From Blastocatellia bacterium (GTDB lineage Bacteria > Acidobacteriota > Blastocatellia > Pyrinomonadales > Pyrinomonadaceae): DNA of 64,000 nucleotides. The notes below the pieces were generated by a model. That model made no database searches. It saw only the letters and a program-made list of their open reading frames with translations, and was not told the DNA's origin. Of this stretch, positions 38,026 through 47,174 are shown one piece after another. The stretch lies in the NCBI GenBank assembly GCA_016789265.1, contig JAEUQK010000029.1, positions 1 to 64,000 on the forward strand, given 5' to 3'. Each line of letters begins with the position of its first letter. Position 1 is the stretch's first letter. Position numbers and translations under genes: made by a program.

Positions 38026-40272
38026 ATGAAAAGACTCTGGATAATATTTGCGGCTATTTTTTTAGGTTCTTTTGCGATCTTGGGCTGGGTAGGCTCCGAG
38101 ATATTTCGGCAGGTCCCGCCGATAGCGAGATCCGTAGTTGCGACGGACGGCAAGGTCTTGATCGCCGACGGCGAGATATCAGACGGGCAAAACGTTTGGC
38201 AAGCAATGGGTGGAATGCAGGTCGGTTCCGTTTGGGGGCATGGTTCATATGTTGCACCGGACTGGACGGCTGATTACCTGCATAGAGAGGCCCTGTTCAT
38301 ACTCGACAAATGGTCGACCGCTGAAAACGGCAAGCCTTTTGCTCAGGCTTCCGGCGAACAGCAGGCAGTGCTCAAAGAACGGCTTAAGAAGCTGCTTCGC
38401 ACCAATACCTACGATGCTTCGTCCGAAAAAATAACTATCGACCCGATCCGCGCCGAGGCGTTCAAAGAGATACTTGCACACTACACTGATGTCTTCTCAA
38501 ACGGCAGCTCTGATTACGCCATCCAAAAAGGAGCGCAGTCAGATCCTGAAAAACTTCGAAAACTGACCGCTTTCTTTTTCTGGACGTCGTGGGCTTCGGC
38601 AACAAACCGGCCCGGTAATTCGATCTCTTACACAAGCAATTTCCCGTCGGAACCATTGATCGATAATGTGCCGACAAGTTCGGCGATCGTTTGGACGGGT
38701 GTCAGTGTGATCATGCTGATCGCCGGTATCGGAGCGATGGTGTGGTTTTACGCCGGCTGGAACAAGCATGCGGATCATGTTGGAGCGCCGGATTCCGATC
38801 CGTTGGTCGGAGCACCGCTTACACCATCACAGAAAGCAACGGTCAAGTATTTTCTCGTCGTCTCGCTGCTCTTTCTTTTACAGATCGTAATGGGAATAAT
38901 CACGGCGCATTACGGCGTCGAAGGCGGCGGATTGTACGGTATTCCTCTTGCCGAATATCTGCCGTACGTGGTGACCCGTACCTGGCATACTCAGCTTGGC
39001 ATCTTTTGGATAGCGACCGCATGGCTCGCTGCCGGGCTGTTTATCGCACCGTACATTTGCGGATACGAGCCAAAGATGCAAAAACTCGGCGTTGACGCGT
39101 TGTTCGGCGCATTGCTCGTGGTCGTACTCGGTTCGATGGGCGGCCAGTGGATGAGCGTTATGCACAAGCTGGACGGCGACCTGTGGTTCTGGTTTGGCCA
39201 CCAGGGCTATGAATACGTCGATCTTGGCCGCGTTTGGCAGGCTGCGTTGTTCGTCGGATTGCTCCTCTGGCTTTTCCTGATAGCACGGTCGGCACTCCCG
39301 GCATTGAAAAAGAACGACAGCAGTAGATCTCTTGTGCTGATCTACCTGCTTTCTACAACGGGAATCGCGTTGTTCTACGCTCCGGGCCTCTTCTGGGGAA
39401 TGCGTTCTCACATCACGGTTGTCGAGTATTGGCGTTGGTGGGTGGTTCACCTTTGGGTCGAAGGATACTTTGAAGTGTTCGCAACGGTGGTAATTGCATT
39501 TCTTTTTGCGAAATTGAAAGTGATCGATCCGATCCACGCGGCATACGCATCGCTGCTTTCAGGTGCGATCTACTTGAGCGGCGGCATAATCGGAACCCTG
39601 CATCACCTTTATTTCGCGGGCACGCCGACGGTCGCGCTGGCCTTCGGTTCGGTATTCAGCGCACTTGAGATCGTTCCGCTCGTGTTTGTCGGTTACGAAG
39701 CTCTCGAGAATATCCGCCATTCGCAGGCACGCCCATGGCTCGCTCAGTACAAATGGGTCGTGTATTTCTTTGTCGCCGTGGCGTTCTGGAACCTAGTCGG
39801 TGCCGGCATCTTCGGATTCATGATCAATCCGCCGATCGCCTTGTATTACATGCAGGGCCTTAATACCACGGCCGTCCACGCTCACGGTGCGCTCTACGGT
39901 GTTTACGGAACGCTCGGCCTCGGGCTTTTGCTGTTCTGTCTGCGGGCGATGAACCCGGAAAAGGAATGGAACACGAAGCTGCTTGGCTTTTCGTTCTGGG
40001 CGATCAACGTAGGAATGCTGATGGAGATACTGCTCAGTCTGCTTCCTATCGGCCTGATGCAGACGTACCAATCGGTCTCGCAGGGATATTGGTCCGCACG
40101 CAGCCCTGAATTCATGCAGACAGATGTGATGCAGTTCTTCCGCTGGATGCGAATGGTCGGCGACACCGTCTTCGCCGTCGGTGCGATAGCATTCGTATGG
40201 TTCGCAATTCAGCTGATATTTTCGGGTGTTGCAAAGAAGGCGGCCGCTACGCCGGAACCTTCGGAGGCTTGA
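38026..40272 (+). CDS. norZ: Quinol-dependent nitric oxide reductase (qNOR)
   Basis: A 748-residue inner-membrane enzyme that reduces NO to N2O using quinol. Helix 1 (WIIFAAIFLGSFAILGWVGSE) is followed by the cytochrome-c-like periplasmic domain of qNOR (residues about 35-215), which has no haem c CxxCH motif, as expected. The haem-copper-oxidase core contributes RTWHTQLGIFW, HLWVEGYFEVFA (H-x-x-x-E), the metal-site histidines in TLHHLYFAG and the haem ligand in VHAHGALYG. About 14 transmembrane segments. It lies 3 bases before the haemoglobin gene and after an FNR-like promoter. Confidence 0.95.
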   Translation: MKRLWIIFAAIFLGSFAILGWVGSEIFRQVPPIARSVVATDGKVLIADGEISDGQNVWQAMGGMQVGSVWGHGSYVAPDWTADYLHREALFILDKWSTAENGKPFAQASGEQQAVLKERLKKLLRTNTYDASSEKITIDPIRAEAFKEILAHYTDVFSNGSSDYAIQKGAQSDPEKLRKLTAFFFWTSWASATNRPGNSISYTSNFPSEPLIDNVPTSSAIVWTGVSVIMLIAGIGAMVWFYAGWNKHADHVGAPDSDPLVGAPLTPSQKATVKYFLVVSLLFLLQIVMGIITAHYGVEGGGLYGIPLAEYLPYVVTRTWHTQLGIFWIATAWLAAGLFIAPYICGYEPKMQKLGVDALFGALLVVVLGSMGGQWMSVMHKLDGDLWFWFGHQGYEYVDLGRVWQAALFVGLLLWLFLIARSALPALKKNDSSRSLVLIYLLSTTGIALFYAPGLFWGMRSHITVVEYWRWWVVHLWVEGYFEVFATVVIAFLFAKLKVIDPIHAAYASLLSGAIYLSGGIIGTLHHLYFAGTPTVALAFGSVFSALEIVPLVFVGYEALENIRHSQARPWLAQYKWVVYFFVAVAFWNLVGAGIFGFMINPPIALYYMQGLNTTAVHAHGALYGVYGTLGLGLLLFCLRAMNPEKEWNTKLLGFSFWAINVGMLMEILLSLLPIGLMQTYQSVSQGYWSARSPEFMQTDVMQFFRWMRMVGDTVFAVGAIAFVWFAIQLIFSGVAKKAAATPEPSEA

Positions 40273-40275
40273 TCG

Positions 40276-40707
40276 ATGAAAGACATTCGGTCACGGGAAG
40301 ATATCGACATGCTTATGGTCGCGTTTTACGACGCGGCCTTTGCCGACGAGTCGATCGGCTACATCTTCACCGATGTGGCAAAGATGGATCTCGAGGAGCA
40401 TCTTCCCGTGATCGGCGACTTTTGGGAGAGCGTTGTTTTCGGCAGTGGTGTTTACGCAAAACGCGGGCGAAACCCGATGGTCATACATCATCAACTGTCG
40501 CAAAAGTCGACGCTTCTGCCTGAACACTTTGACCGATGGCTTGAGATCTTCACGAGGATCGTGGATGAAAACTTCGCGGGCGAAAGAGCAGAACTTATAA
40601 AGATGAGGGCTCACTCGATAGCGAACCGGATGGTAGAGAACATATGCGGACACAACCCTATGTTCATTGCCCGAGAAAATCCCGCAAGCGATCTGCCTCT
40701 TCAATAA
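40276..40707 (+). CDS. Group III truncated haemoglobin
   Basis: A 143-residue cytoplasmic globin. The COG2346-type pattern is MLMVAFYDAAFADESIGYIFTDVAKMDLEEHLP..DFWESVVFGSGVYAKRGRNPMVIHHQL, then LPEHFDRWLEIFTRIVDENFAGERAELIKMRAHSIANRM. The group binds NO and O2 and is linked with NO or redox stress. It is 3 bases after qNOR, so the two are one operon. Its last 44 bases overlap the convergent Crp/Fnr gene. Confidence 0.92.
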   Translation: MKDIRSREDIDMLMVAFYDAAFADESIGYIFTDVAKMDLEEHLPVIGDFWESVVFGSGVYAKRGRNPMVIHHQLSQKSTLLPEHFDRWLEIFTRIVDENFAGERAELIKMRAHSIANRMVENICGHNPMFIARENPASDLPLQ

Positions 40708-41311
40708 TGATCTTGCCGCGGACGATCGTAATAAGTCCGGCTTCGGAAAGCCGTTTCGTGACTCGTATCGTAGTTTCCGTCGTCAGGCCCGCCATCTCGG
40801 CGATGTCCTGGCGGCGAACCTTGATTTTCACAGGCCCGCCGTTTCCGTCCTTTTCCGACAGTTTCAGCAACACGTTGGCGACACGCTGATCCGGAGATGC
40901 TGTGGCGAGGTTTTGTATCGTTGCGGTCTTGTCGCGCAGCATGTCGCATGTCCAGCCTATGACGGCAAACGCAAATTCGTCCGACTTTCTCAGCAATGAA
41001 AGAAAATCTTCGCGGCGCAGCAGCATCAGCTTGGTTGTCTCCATTGCGTAGGCCGAGGCGGGATAGGGAGCACCGTCAAACACCGGCGGCACGGCAAACA
41101 TCTCGCCGTCACCGAAAATGCCGATAATGACCTCTTTACCATTCTCGAAAACATGCAGCATTTTGACCTTGCCTGAGACGACGATCGGCAGAAACGAGGC
41201 GTCCTCGAAGGCGGCAAAGATCATCTGGCCGTCATCGAATCTGCGGGTCGAAGCGAGCCTTTCGAGTTCAGCGCGCAATTCATCGCCGATCTGGTCGAGA
41301 AGAGGTTTCAT
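40664..41311 (-). CDS. Crp/Fnr family transcriptional regulator
   Basis: A 215-residue regulator with an N-terminal cyclic-nucleotide-like beta-barrel ([45 protein letters not shown]) and a C-terminal HTH_Crp ([29 protein letters not shown]). The N-terminal four-Cys cluster of classical FNR is absent, so it is not an oxygen-labile FNR; an NnrR/DNR-like NO sensor is plausible given the qNOR-globin operon next door. The recognition helix keeps the Glu and Arg that contact the FNR box. It overlaps the UbiA-type gene upstream by 4 bases. Confidence 0.9.
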   Translation of the reverse strand: MKPLLDQIGDELRAELERLASTRRFDDGQMIFAAFEDASFLPIVVSGKVKMLHVFENGKEVIIGIFGDGEMFAVPPVFDGAPYPASAYAMETTKLMLLRREDFLSLLRKSDEFAFAVIGWTCDMLRDKTATIQNLATASPDQRVANVLLKLSEKDGNGGPVKIKVRRQDIAEMAGLTTETTIRVTKRLSEAGLITIVRGKIIIEEADRLRDFLGQ

Positions 41312-42183
41312 TGCTGATTCTGGAGAAAGGTCGCGGTTCCAAATGCCGCAAAAAGAATTACGCTGACGAACGCATTCGTCGTAAAGAACGCTGCATTCAT
41401 CTTGGATAGATCGTTGGGTTTTACCAATGTGTGCTGATAGACAAGCAACGCTCCGACGGCACCTACGCCGACAAGCGCGACCCAGCCCAAGCCCGACATC
41501 AAATACAAGAGAAGCAGAACCGCAAACGCCTGAAAATGGAAGATCCGTGCCATCCAGAGAGAACGGGCGATGCCGTAACGTGCCGGGATGGAATAGAGAC
41601 CAGATCTCTTGTCAAAATCACGATCCTGACAGGCATACATTATGTCGAAACCCGATGTCCACATCAGTACAAAGAGCGATAGAAGGATAGGCGTCTCCGA
41701 ATCGATCGTCCCGCGAACGGCGATCCAAGCGGCCGTCGGCGAGATAGCGAGAGCCCAGCCCAGCATCAAATGCGCGAGCGTAGTAAATCGTTTTGCGTAA
41801 GAATATCCAAGCACGCTTAACAATGCGATCGGCGAGAGCGCAAACGTGAGCCAGTTGAGCAAATACGACGCGAGCAGGAACAACGCGATCGAAAGGATCA
41901 GGAACGTCCAGGCAAAACTCACGCTAAGCTTTCCGCTTGGCAATTCGCGGTTCGCCGTTCGCGGGTTCTTTGCGTCGATTTCGCGGTCGGCGATCCTATT
42001 GAACGTCATCGCGGCCGAACGGGCTCCGACCATCGCGAGCGTTATCCACAGCATCTGCTGCCACGTCGGCAATCCGTTCGCCGCCATCACCGCACCGAGA
42101 AATGCAAACGGAAGCGCGAAAAGCGTATGCTCGAACTTGATCATTTCGAGCGTGGTCTTAAGTTTTGCGAGGATTCCTGACAT
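41308..42183 (-). CDS. UbiA-type prenyltransferase
   Basis: A 291-residue membrane enzyme with about eight helices. The two Asp-rich substrate motifs are visible: [23 protein letters not shown] (N-x-x-x-D-x-x-x-D) and [16 protein letters not shown]. It transfers a polyprenyl chain to an aromatic acid. Because mqnE is present in the window and no ubiquinone genes are, I infer that it is the futalosine-pathway prenyltransferase (MqnP-like), but sequence alone cannot distinguish it from UbiA. Its stop overlaps the regulator's start by 4 bases. Confidence 0.9.
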   Translation of the reverse strand: MSGILAKLKTTLEMIKFEHTLFALPFAFLGAVMAANGLPTWQQMLWITLAMVGARSAAMTFNRIADREIDAKNPRTANRELPSGKLSVSFAWTFLILSIALFLLASYLLNWLTFALSPIALLSVLGYSYAKRFTTLAHLMLGWALAISPTAAWIAVRGTIDSETPILLSLFVLMWTSGFDIMYACQDRDFDKRSGLYSIPARYGIARSLWMARIFHFQAFAVLLLLYLMSGLGWVALVGVGAVGALLVYQHTLVKPNDLSKMNAAFFTTNAFVSVILFAAFGTATFLQNQQ

Positions 42184-42285
42184 TGCTGCAAAAACGAGAT
42201 TCTAACAAAAACGGCGAACATTTACAGATTAGCGGGTTGCAATGCGTGGGATTGTTGGGAAAATCAGTTGTCTGCCGATTCTTAA

Positions 42286-42819
42286 ATGCCTTCCGGAAAA
42301 ACACACGACGCCATCACTTTTCTTCTTGCGGTCCCGGTATTCGCAGGGAGTTTTGCGCTGACGCGTTCCGGCCCGCTATCGTTGGCCGTGGCCGCAGCGT
42401 TCGTTTTCGGCGGACTGATGTTTGGGCCTGATCTCGATACAGTTTCAAAACAGCAAACCCGCTGGGGGATCTTCAAGCCTCTATGGTATCCGTACCGATG
42501 GTGTTTCAAGCATCGTTCGCGCTGGTCGCACGGACTCATCTTCGGCACGCTTTTCCGCGTGGTCTATTTCCTCGGTATTGTCACTGTTCTGATCTTTGTA
42601 AGTGCATACATTGGAGCCTGGATCTTGGGTTCAAACCTGCCTGACGCATTTACTTTCGTTCGCGAATGGCGCACGGCCGGCGACTTCGTTCGTTCCGAAT
42701 TCGGCAGCGAGATAATGCCGGCCGTTTTCATCGGAATGTGGGCCGGAGCGGCGAGTCACACGTTAACGGACATCGCCGGAACATTCATTAAGACCGGGAA
42801 AGTTTCTGAGTTTCTCTAA
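42286..42819 (+). CDS. DUF2227 membrane protein, putative metal-binding
   Basis: A 177-residue membrane protein with three or four helices. The family's conserved His/Asp residues are visible: MPSGKTHD at the start, FGPDLDTVSKQQTRWG, then WYPYRWCFKHRSRWSHGLIFG and AASHTLTDIAG. The pattern is like the membrane-bound metal-dependent hydrolase YdjM group. Function unknown. Divergently arranged from the UbiA gene; the two starts lie about 100 bases apart. Confidence 0.85.
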   Translation: MPSGKTHDAITFLLAVPVFAGSFALTRSGPLSLAVAAAFVFGGLMFGPDLDTVSKQQTRWGIFKPLWYPYRWCFKHRSRWSHGLIFGTLFRVVYFLGIVTVLIFVSAYIGAWILGSNLPDAFTFVREWRTAGDFVRSEFGSEIMPAVFIGMWAGAASHTLTDIAGTFIKTGKVSEFL

Positions 42820-42822
42820 GGA

Positions 42823-44040
42823 CTATTTACCCGTGCGGGCTTGCGAAAGTCGGAGTGCCTGTCGACGAACAGCGTCCGAGATGTTTTTGTTCTTTGAGAG
42901 GGCGGCAAGGTCTCGCAATTGCAGGCGCGTGAGTATGTTCAGAACGTTTGCGATAGGTGTCCGAGGATTACGGGCGAGGTTGTGTACGACCGCGTAGCTG
43001 CGTGCCCACTGTCTATCGTTTGCGATCTTCCTGAGAATATCCTCGGGAACCGAGCGCATTGCCGAGATCTTTTCGATCTCTTGTTCGGTGATCCTCGGGT
43101 TTTGGACAACGGCCTGTGCGACGATGCGGTTCGGATCTCGGATGAGGATGTTTCGTGCCTCGCGGTCGCCTTTCATTGCGAGTTTCACACGGTCTTTCAT
43201 ACCCATCTTCATTATCCGGTTGAGGATGGAAATACGTTCACTCGGAAGATCCATGTCCTCGACCTTCATTTCGCCCAGGATCTTGTCGATTATCGCCTGG
43301 CGATCGGCGTCGGTCTCTTCGTAGTATTCCTCGATATATTCGAGGCCCATCCACGAATCGTCGGTGTCTTCATCCGATGACTCGATCAAAGAAGCAAGGA
43401 ACAAGGCGTCGTCGAGGTCGATACCCGACGCGTCCATATCCTGCGCAAACTCTGCATTTTCGATGAATTCTGCGGCGGCTTCTTTACCTTGGGCGCGAAG
43501 TTCGTTTGCGATCTGCTGCGCTCCGCGTTCCTTTTCAAAGAACTCTCTTTTTGTCTCGGCCGCACGGCGGTCCGCCTCTGAAGTGCGAAACTCATTCGCT
43601 AGGATCGCGTCCAGCAATGCCGGAGTCTGAATAAGAAGCTGCTGATTCAACGAAAGCAGCTCAAGCAGCGGCCCGTTCTTGGTCTGTCTCGCGAATTTGA
43701 CTATTGACGCGACCGGTGTCTTTGGGTTCAATATTGCCGCTTCATAAGCCTTGGCCGAGGAGTCGGTGGTCTCAGCGATATGTGCCAGTACATATTCCGG
43801 AACATCTCCGCTGCTGAGAACGCCCGAAAGCAATGCTTCATCCTGCGTGCGCAGCGACGCGGCCGCGTGTTCTGCAAGTTCCTGGTCGTCGGAACGCGCG
43901 AATGTCACCAGGACTTCGAGCAGGTCCGATTCAGGCAGAGGCAAAACGCCCCGGGCGGCCGCAACCTGCGCCGGGCGCGGAGCCGTGCCTTCGACAAGCG
44001 CTTTAACGACCGGATTTGTAGAGACGATCTCGGAACCCAT
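42823..44040 (-). CDS. Helical-repeat protein of unknown function
   Basis: A 405-residue cytoplasmic protein, nearly all helical. Short repeated units resemble HEAT/leucine-rich-variant repeats, e.g. ARSDDQELAEHAAASL, LAHIAETTDSSAKAYEAAI, LIRDPNRIVAQAVVQNPRITEQEIEKISAMRSVPEDILRKIA. The middle (about 170-260) is highly charged with an acidic stretch (IESSDEDTDDS). No catalytic motif is seen. It stands alone on its strand, its 3' end 3 bases from the DUF2227 stop. Such proteins appear to be common in Blastocatellia, but I know no function. Confidence 0.75.
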   Translation of the reverse strand: MGSEIVSTNPVVKALVEGTAPRPAQVAAARGVLPLPESDLLEVLVTFARSDDQELAEHAAASLRTQDEALLSGVLSSGDVPEYVLAHIAETTDSSAKAYEAAILNPKTPVASIVKFARQTKNGPLLELLSLNQQLLIQTPALLDAILANEFRTSEADRRAAETKREFFEKERGAQQIANELRAQGKEAAAEFIENAEFAQDMDASGIDLDDALFLASLIESSDEDTDDSWMGLEYIEEYYEETDADRQAIIDKILGEMKVEDMDLPSERISILNRIMKMGMKDRVKLAMKGDREARNILIRDPNRIVAQAVVQNPRITEQEIEKISAMRSVPEDILRKIANDRQWARSYAVVHNLARNPRTPIANVLNILTRLQLRDLAALSKNKNISDAVRRQALRLSQARTGK

Positions 44041-44217
44041 AGGAAGCGTGGAAAGGGAATGATGGCTTACGGCAGGAGAGCCGAAGCGGTAAAGACAATA
44101 TTAACACAGAAGCCGACACTCTTGACGAAGGTGTTCCAAATCGCCTAAGTTTAAGAACTTGCGGTCGGTCACACCATTTAACGATAATAAAACGTCAATT
44201 ATCGCAACTACCAAACA

Positions 44218-45555
44218 ATGATAAAGCAGGAACTAGAGAAACTAATCGCAGAGAAGCGCGCGTCGATCGGCGTCATCGGGCTTGGCTACGTCGGTTTGCC
44301 GCTGATAGTGGAATTTGGCCTTAAGGGCTTTAAAGGCATCGGATTCGAAGTAGATAAGAAAAAGGCCGATGACATTAATGCAGGCAGGTCTTATATCGTC
44401 GATGTCTCGGATGAAAACGTAAAGAAATGCGTTGATGCCGGGAAATTGACCGCGACCACCGATTTTAGCAAGCTCGCGGATTGCGACGTGATCATTATCT
44501 GCGTTCCCACGCCGCTGCGAAAGACCAAGGATCCTGACATGTCCTACATCATCGCTGCCGGCGAAGAGATCCAAAAATACATGCGCCGCGGTCAATTGGT
44601 GATCCTCGAATCGACCACCTATCCGGGCACTACGGACGAGGTCCTCCAGCCGATGTTCGAGGAAAAGGGTTTCAAACTCGACGAAGATTTTCTGCTTGCA
44701 TTTTCGCCCGAACGCGTCGATCCGGGAAATCCGCAGTTTCAGACGCATAACATTCCCAAGGTCGTCGGCGGCGTGACAAAAGATTCGACCGAGGTCGCGT
44801 CGCTGCTCTATGGCCAGATCGTCGAGAACGTATACAGTGTTTCGTCCGCCCGGGTCGCCGAGGCCTGCAAGCTCTGGGAAAACACCTTCCGAGCGATCAA
44901 CATTGGCATGGCGAACGAGATGGCGAAGGTGTGCAATGCGTTGGGCATCGACACATGGGAAGTGGTTCGCGCGGCCGCGACAAAGCCGTTCGGATTCATG
45001 CCTTTCTATCCCGGTCCCGGCATTGGCGGCCACTGCATTCCGCTCGATCCGCATTATCTTTCGTGGAAGGCTCGTCAGCACGGTTTCGATTCTCAATTCA
45101 TCACGCTTGCCGAACAGATCAACTCGTCTATGCCGCGTTACGTTGCCGGGCTTGTTCGCGATGCATTGAACGACGCGGAAAGATCGGTCAAGGCGTCAAA
45201 GATCCTGATACTCGGTGTCGCATACAAAAAAGATATCGACGATATGCGCGAATCGCCAGCTCTTTCTATAATCGACCTGCTTCGCTCACGCGGCGCCGAT
45301 ATCGTCTATCACGATCCGTTCGTGCCCGAGGTGACCTTCGATCACGCATATACGATCGGCGATGGCGAACCGCTTCAAAATACCGAATTAACGGACGAAC
45401 TCATCAGCGGTTCCGACTGCGTGATCATATGCACCGATCACTCAAATGTCGACTACCATCGGGTATGCGAACTGGCGCCATTGATCGTCGATACTCGAAA
45501 CGCTCTAAACGAGGACATTCGCAGCGGCAGCAAGGCGAAGATCGTTCGGCTTTAG
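44218..45555 (+). CDS. wecC: UDP-N-acetylglucosamine/UDP-glucose 6-dehydrogenase family
   Basis: A 445-residue nucleotide-sugar dehydrogenase. Residues about 18-30 carry the NAD-binding GVIGLGYVGLPL; the catalytic Cys is in GPGIGGHCIPLDP, with the substrate-binding WENTFRAINIGMANE upstream. The C-terminal UDP-binding part has VAYKKDIDDMRESPA and VDTRNAL. It oxidises the C6 hydroxyl of a UDP-sugar; together with the abutting wecB the product is probably UDP-ManNAc uronate for envelope or exopolysaccharide. WbpA/TviB-type specificity cannot be excluded. Confidence 0.9.
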   Translation: MIKQELEKLIAEKRASIGVIGLGYVGLPLIVEFGLKGFKGIGFEVDKKKADDINAGRSYIVDVSDENVKKCVDAGKLTATTDFSKLADCDVIIICVPTPLRKTKDPDMSYIIAAGEEIQKYMRRGQLVILESTTYPGTTDEVLQPMFEEKGFKLDEDFLLAFSPERVDPGNPQFQTHNIPKVVGGVTKDSTEVASLLYGQIVENVYSVSSARVAEACKLWENTFRAINIGMANEMAKVCNALGIDTWEVVRAAATKPFGFMPFYPGPGIGGHCIPLDPHYLSWKARQHGFDSQFITLAEQINSSMPRYVAGLVRDALNDAERSVKASKILILGVAYKKDIDDMRESPALSIIDLLRSRGADIVYHDPFVPEVTFDHAYTIGDGEPLQNTELTDELISGSDCVIICTDHSNVDYHRVCELAPLIVDTRNALNEDIRSGSKAKIVRL

Positions 45556-46671
45556 ATGAACTCAAAGATCAAAGATCATAGATCCAAGATCATTCTGGTC
45601 GTCGGCGCGCGTCCCAATATCATGAAAGCGGCCCCGATCTATGCCGAGATGATGCGGCGCGCCGATGAATTTGCGGTAAAGATCGTCCACACGGGCCAGC
45701 ATTACGACACGAGCATGTCCGATGCGTTTTTTGACGATCTCGGCCTGCCCGAACCCGATCATCATCTCGGCGTCGGGTCCGCGTCCCACACGGTTCAAAC
45801 GGCAAAAATAATGCTCGCCTTCGAGCCGATCGTCATCGAGGAACGGCCCGATTGGGTGATCGTCGTCGGCGACGTGAACTCGACCGCTGCCTGCGCGCTC
45901 GTGTGCGCAAAGCTCGGCGTAAAGGTCGCGCATGTCGAGGCGGGATTGCGATCGGGCGACCGAACGATGCCCGAAGAAATAAACCGCATCGTAACAGATT
46001 CGATCGCTGATCTGCTGCTTACGCCTTCCGAAGACGCTGACGAGAATCTGAAAAGGGAAGGCATCCCTGCAGAAAAGATACGATTTGTCGGAAACGTGAT
46101 GATCGATTCGCTTTTGCAGAATTTGAAGCGATCGGAGTTTTCAAATATTCGCGAGGACATCGGTCTGCAGGATCGTGATTATGCCGTGCTGACGCTTCAT
46201 CGCCCGTCGAACGTCGACGCGCGGGAAACACTCGAACCGTTGATCGACGCCTTGATCGAGATCGGCGAACAGATGCCTGTTATTTTCCCGGTTCATCCGC
46301 GAACGCGGGCAAAGATCACGGAGTTTGGCCTCGAAAGCAGGATCGACGGATCCGGCCTTCGGCTCATTGAGCCGCTGGGATATCTCGATTTTCTAAGGTT
46401 GTACAGCGGAGCCGGGTTTGTGATGACCGATTCCGGCGGTCTGCAGGAAGAGACAACGGCTCTCGGCATACCGTGTCTTACTATTCGCGAAAATACCGAA
46501 CGGCCGATCACGGTCGAGATGGGAACGAATCAGGTCGTCGGTACTGAACCTGAGAGGCTTAAACAGGCCGTTTTGAAACTAATATCTGGTTCGGGAGATA
46601 GCTCCGGCGCAAAAATTCCGCCGCTCTGGGATGGCAAAACGGCGGAACGGATCTGCGATGCTTTGTACTAG
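45556..46671 (+). CDS. wecB: UDP-N-acetylglucosamine 2-epimerase
   Basis: A 371-residue enzyme that interconverts UDP-GlcNAc and UDP-ManNAc. Family blocks are VVGARPNIMKAAPIYAEM at the N-terminus, TGQHYDTSMSDAFF, VEAGLRSGDRTMPEEINR, VGNVMIDSL, LTLHRPSNVD, FPVHPRTR and DSGGLQEETTALGIP, all in the usual order. The ATG abuts the dehydrogenase stop with no gap. Its 3' end faces the rhodanese gene, 4 bases apart. Confidence 0.95.
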   Translation: MNSKIKDHRSKIILVVGARPNIMKAAPIYAEMMRRADEFAVKIVHTGQHYDTSMSDAFFDDLGLPEPDHHLGVGSASHTVQTAKIMLAFEPIVIEERPDWVIVVGDVNSTAACALVCAKLGVKVAHVEAGLRSGDRTMPEEINRIVTDSIADLLLTPSEDADENLKREGIPAEKIRFVGNVMIDSLLQNLKRSEFSNIREDIGLQDRDYAVLTLHRPSNVDARETLEPLIDALIEIGEQMPVIFPVHPRTRAKITEFGLESRIDGSGLRLIEPLGYLDFLRLYSGAGFVMTDSGGLQEETTALGIPCLTIRENTERPITVEMGTNQVVGTEPERLKQAVLKLISGSGDSSGAKIPPLWDGKTAERICDALY

Positions 46672-46675
46672 ACGC

Positions 46676-47161
46676 CTACTTTGACTTCTCCATCGGATAA
46701 CCCGCGTCTTTCCACGCCTTGGTCCCGCCGAGCAGTGCGTAAACGTCTGAGAATCCTTGTTTCTGTAATTCAGCAACCAAACTGGCGCTGGAGTGTTCGT
46801 TCCCTCAGGAACAGTAGGCAATTATCTTTTTGCCTTTCGGGACCTTGTTCATCTCGAACTTGATCATATTCGCCTGGATGTTGATCGCTCCGGGAATATG
46901 TTCCATGTCGAACTGTTCCTTGGTGTGCGTATCGATGAAGACAGCCGCCTTTGTGTCAAAGTCCTTTTTGGCTTCGGCCAGTGCAATACGCGGAGCCTCA
47001 TCGACGGCATGTTCGTCATGTCCGTCGTTCTGCTGAACTGCCGGAGCCGCCGGTTTTGCCGGTGCTGTGTTTGCCACTCGGGTCGGTGCTTTCGCCGCGT
47101 CGTTACAACCGATGACGAAAAAGCCAAACGCCGCGATCGCTGCTATCAAAAATTTGTGCAT
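46676..47161 (-). CDS. Rhodanese-like lipoprotein with in-frame UGA, probable selenoprotein
   Basis: If the UGA at 46805-46807 is read through, the frame gives a 161-residue protein. Residues 1-18 end in a lipobox (FFVIGC) followed by NDAAK, so it should be lipid-anchored. A flexible Pro/Ala linker leads to a rhodanese domain: VFIDTHTKEQFDMEHIPGAINI, then the active loop IIAYCS-UGA-GNEHSSASLVAELQ, then GFSDVYALLGGTKAWKDAGYP. The domain is continued in the same frame for 42 codons after UGA to TAG. Related proteins usually have a Cys at that place (YCxCxNE pattern, recalled). A hairpin like a bacterial SECIS lies just downstream. Start: ATG 47161, after AGGGAG. Alternative: a recent nonsense mutation. 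Confidence 0.75.
46771..46790 (-). promoter_or_regulatory. Candidate bacterial SECIS hairpin
   Basis: On the minus strand CAGCGCC pairs with GGTTGCTG (4 Watson-Crick pairs, one G-U, one bulged U, then two C-G), leaving the loop AGUUU. The loop starts 22 nucleotides after the UGA, inside the 16-37 range used for bacterial SECIS elements, and has a G in the first two loop positions as that model requires. Confidence 0.55.
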
Positions 47162-47174
47162 CAAATAGATCTCC

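Noticed and set aside
40664..41311. Oxygen-sensing FNR identity for the Crp/Fnr regulator
   Set aside because: The N-terminus has no four-Cys cluster, so an Fe-S oxygen sensor is not supported.
44242..45096. Open frame opposite the UDP-sugar dehydrogenase gene
   Set aside because: The plus-strand frame has the full catalytic motif set; the antisense frame has no recognisable domain.
46676..46804. Reading the 42 codons after the UGA as a separate gene
   Set aside because: There is no start codon or ribosome site in place; the codons continue the rhodanese domain in the same frame.
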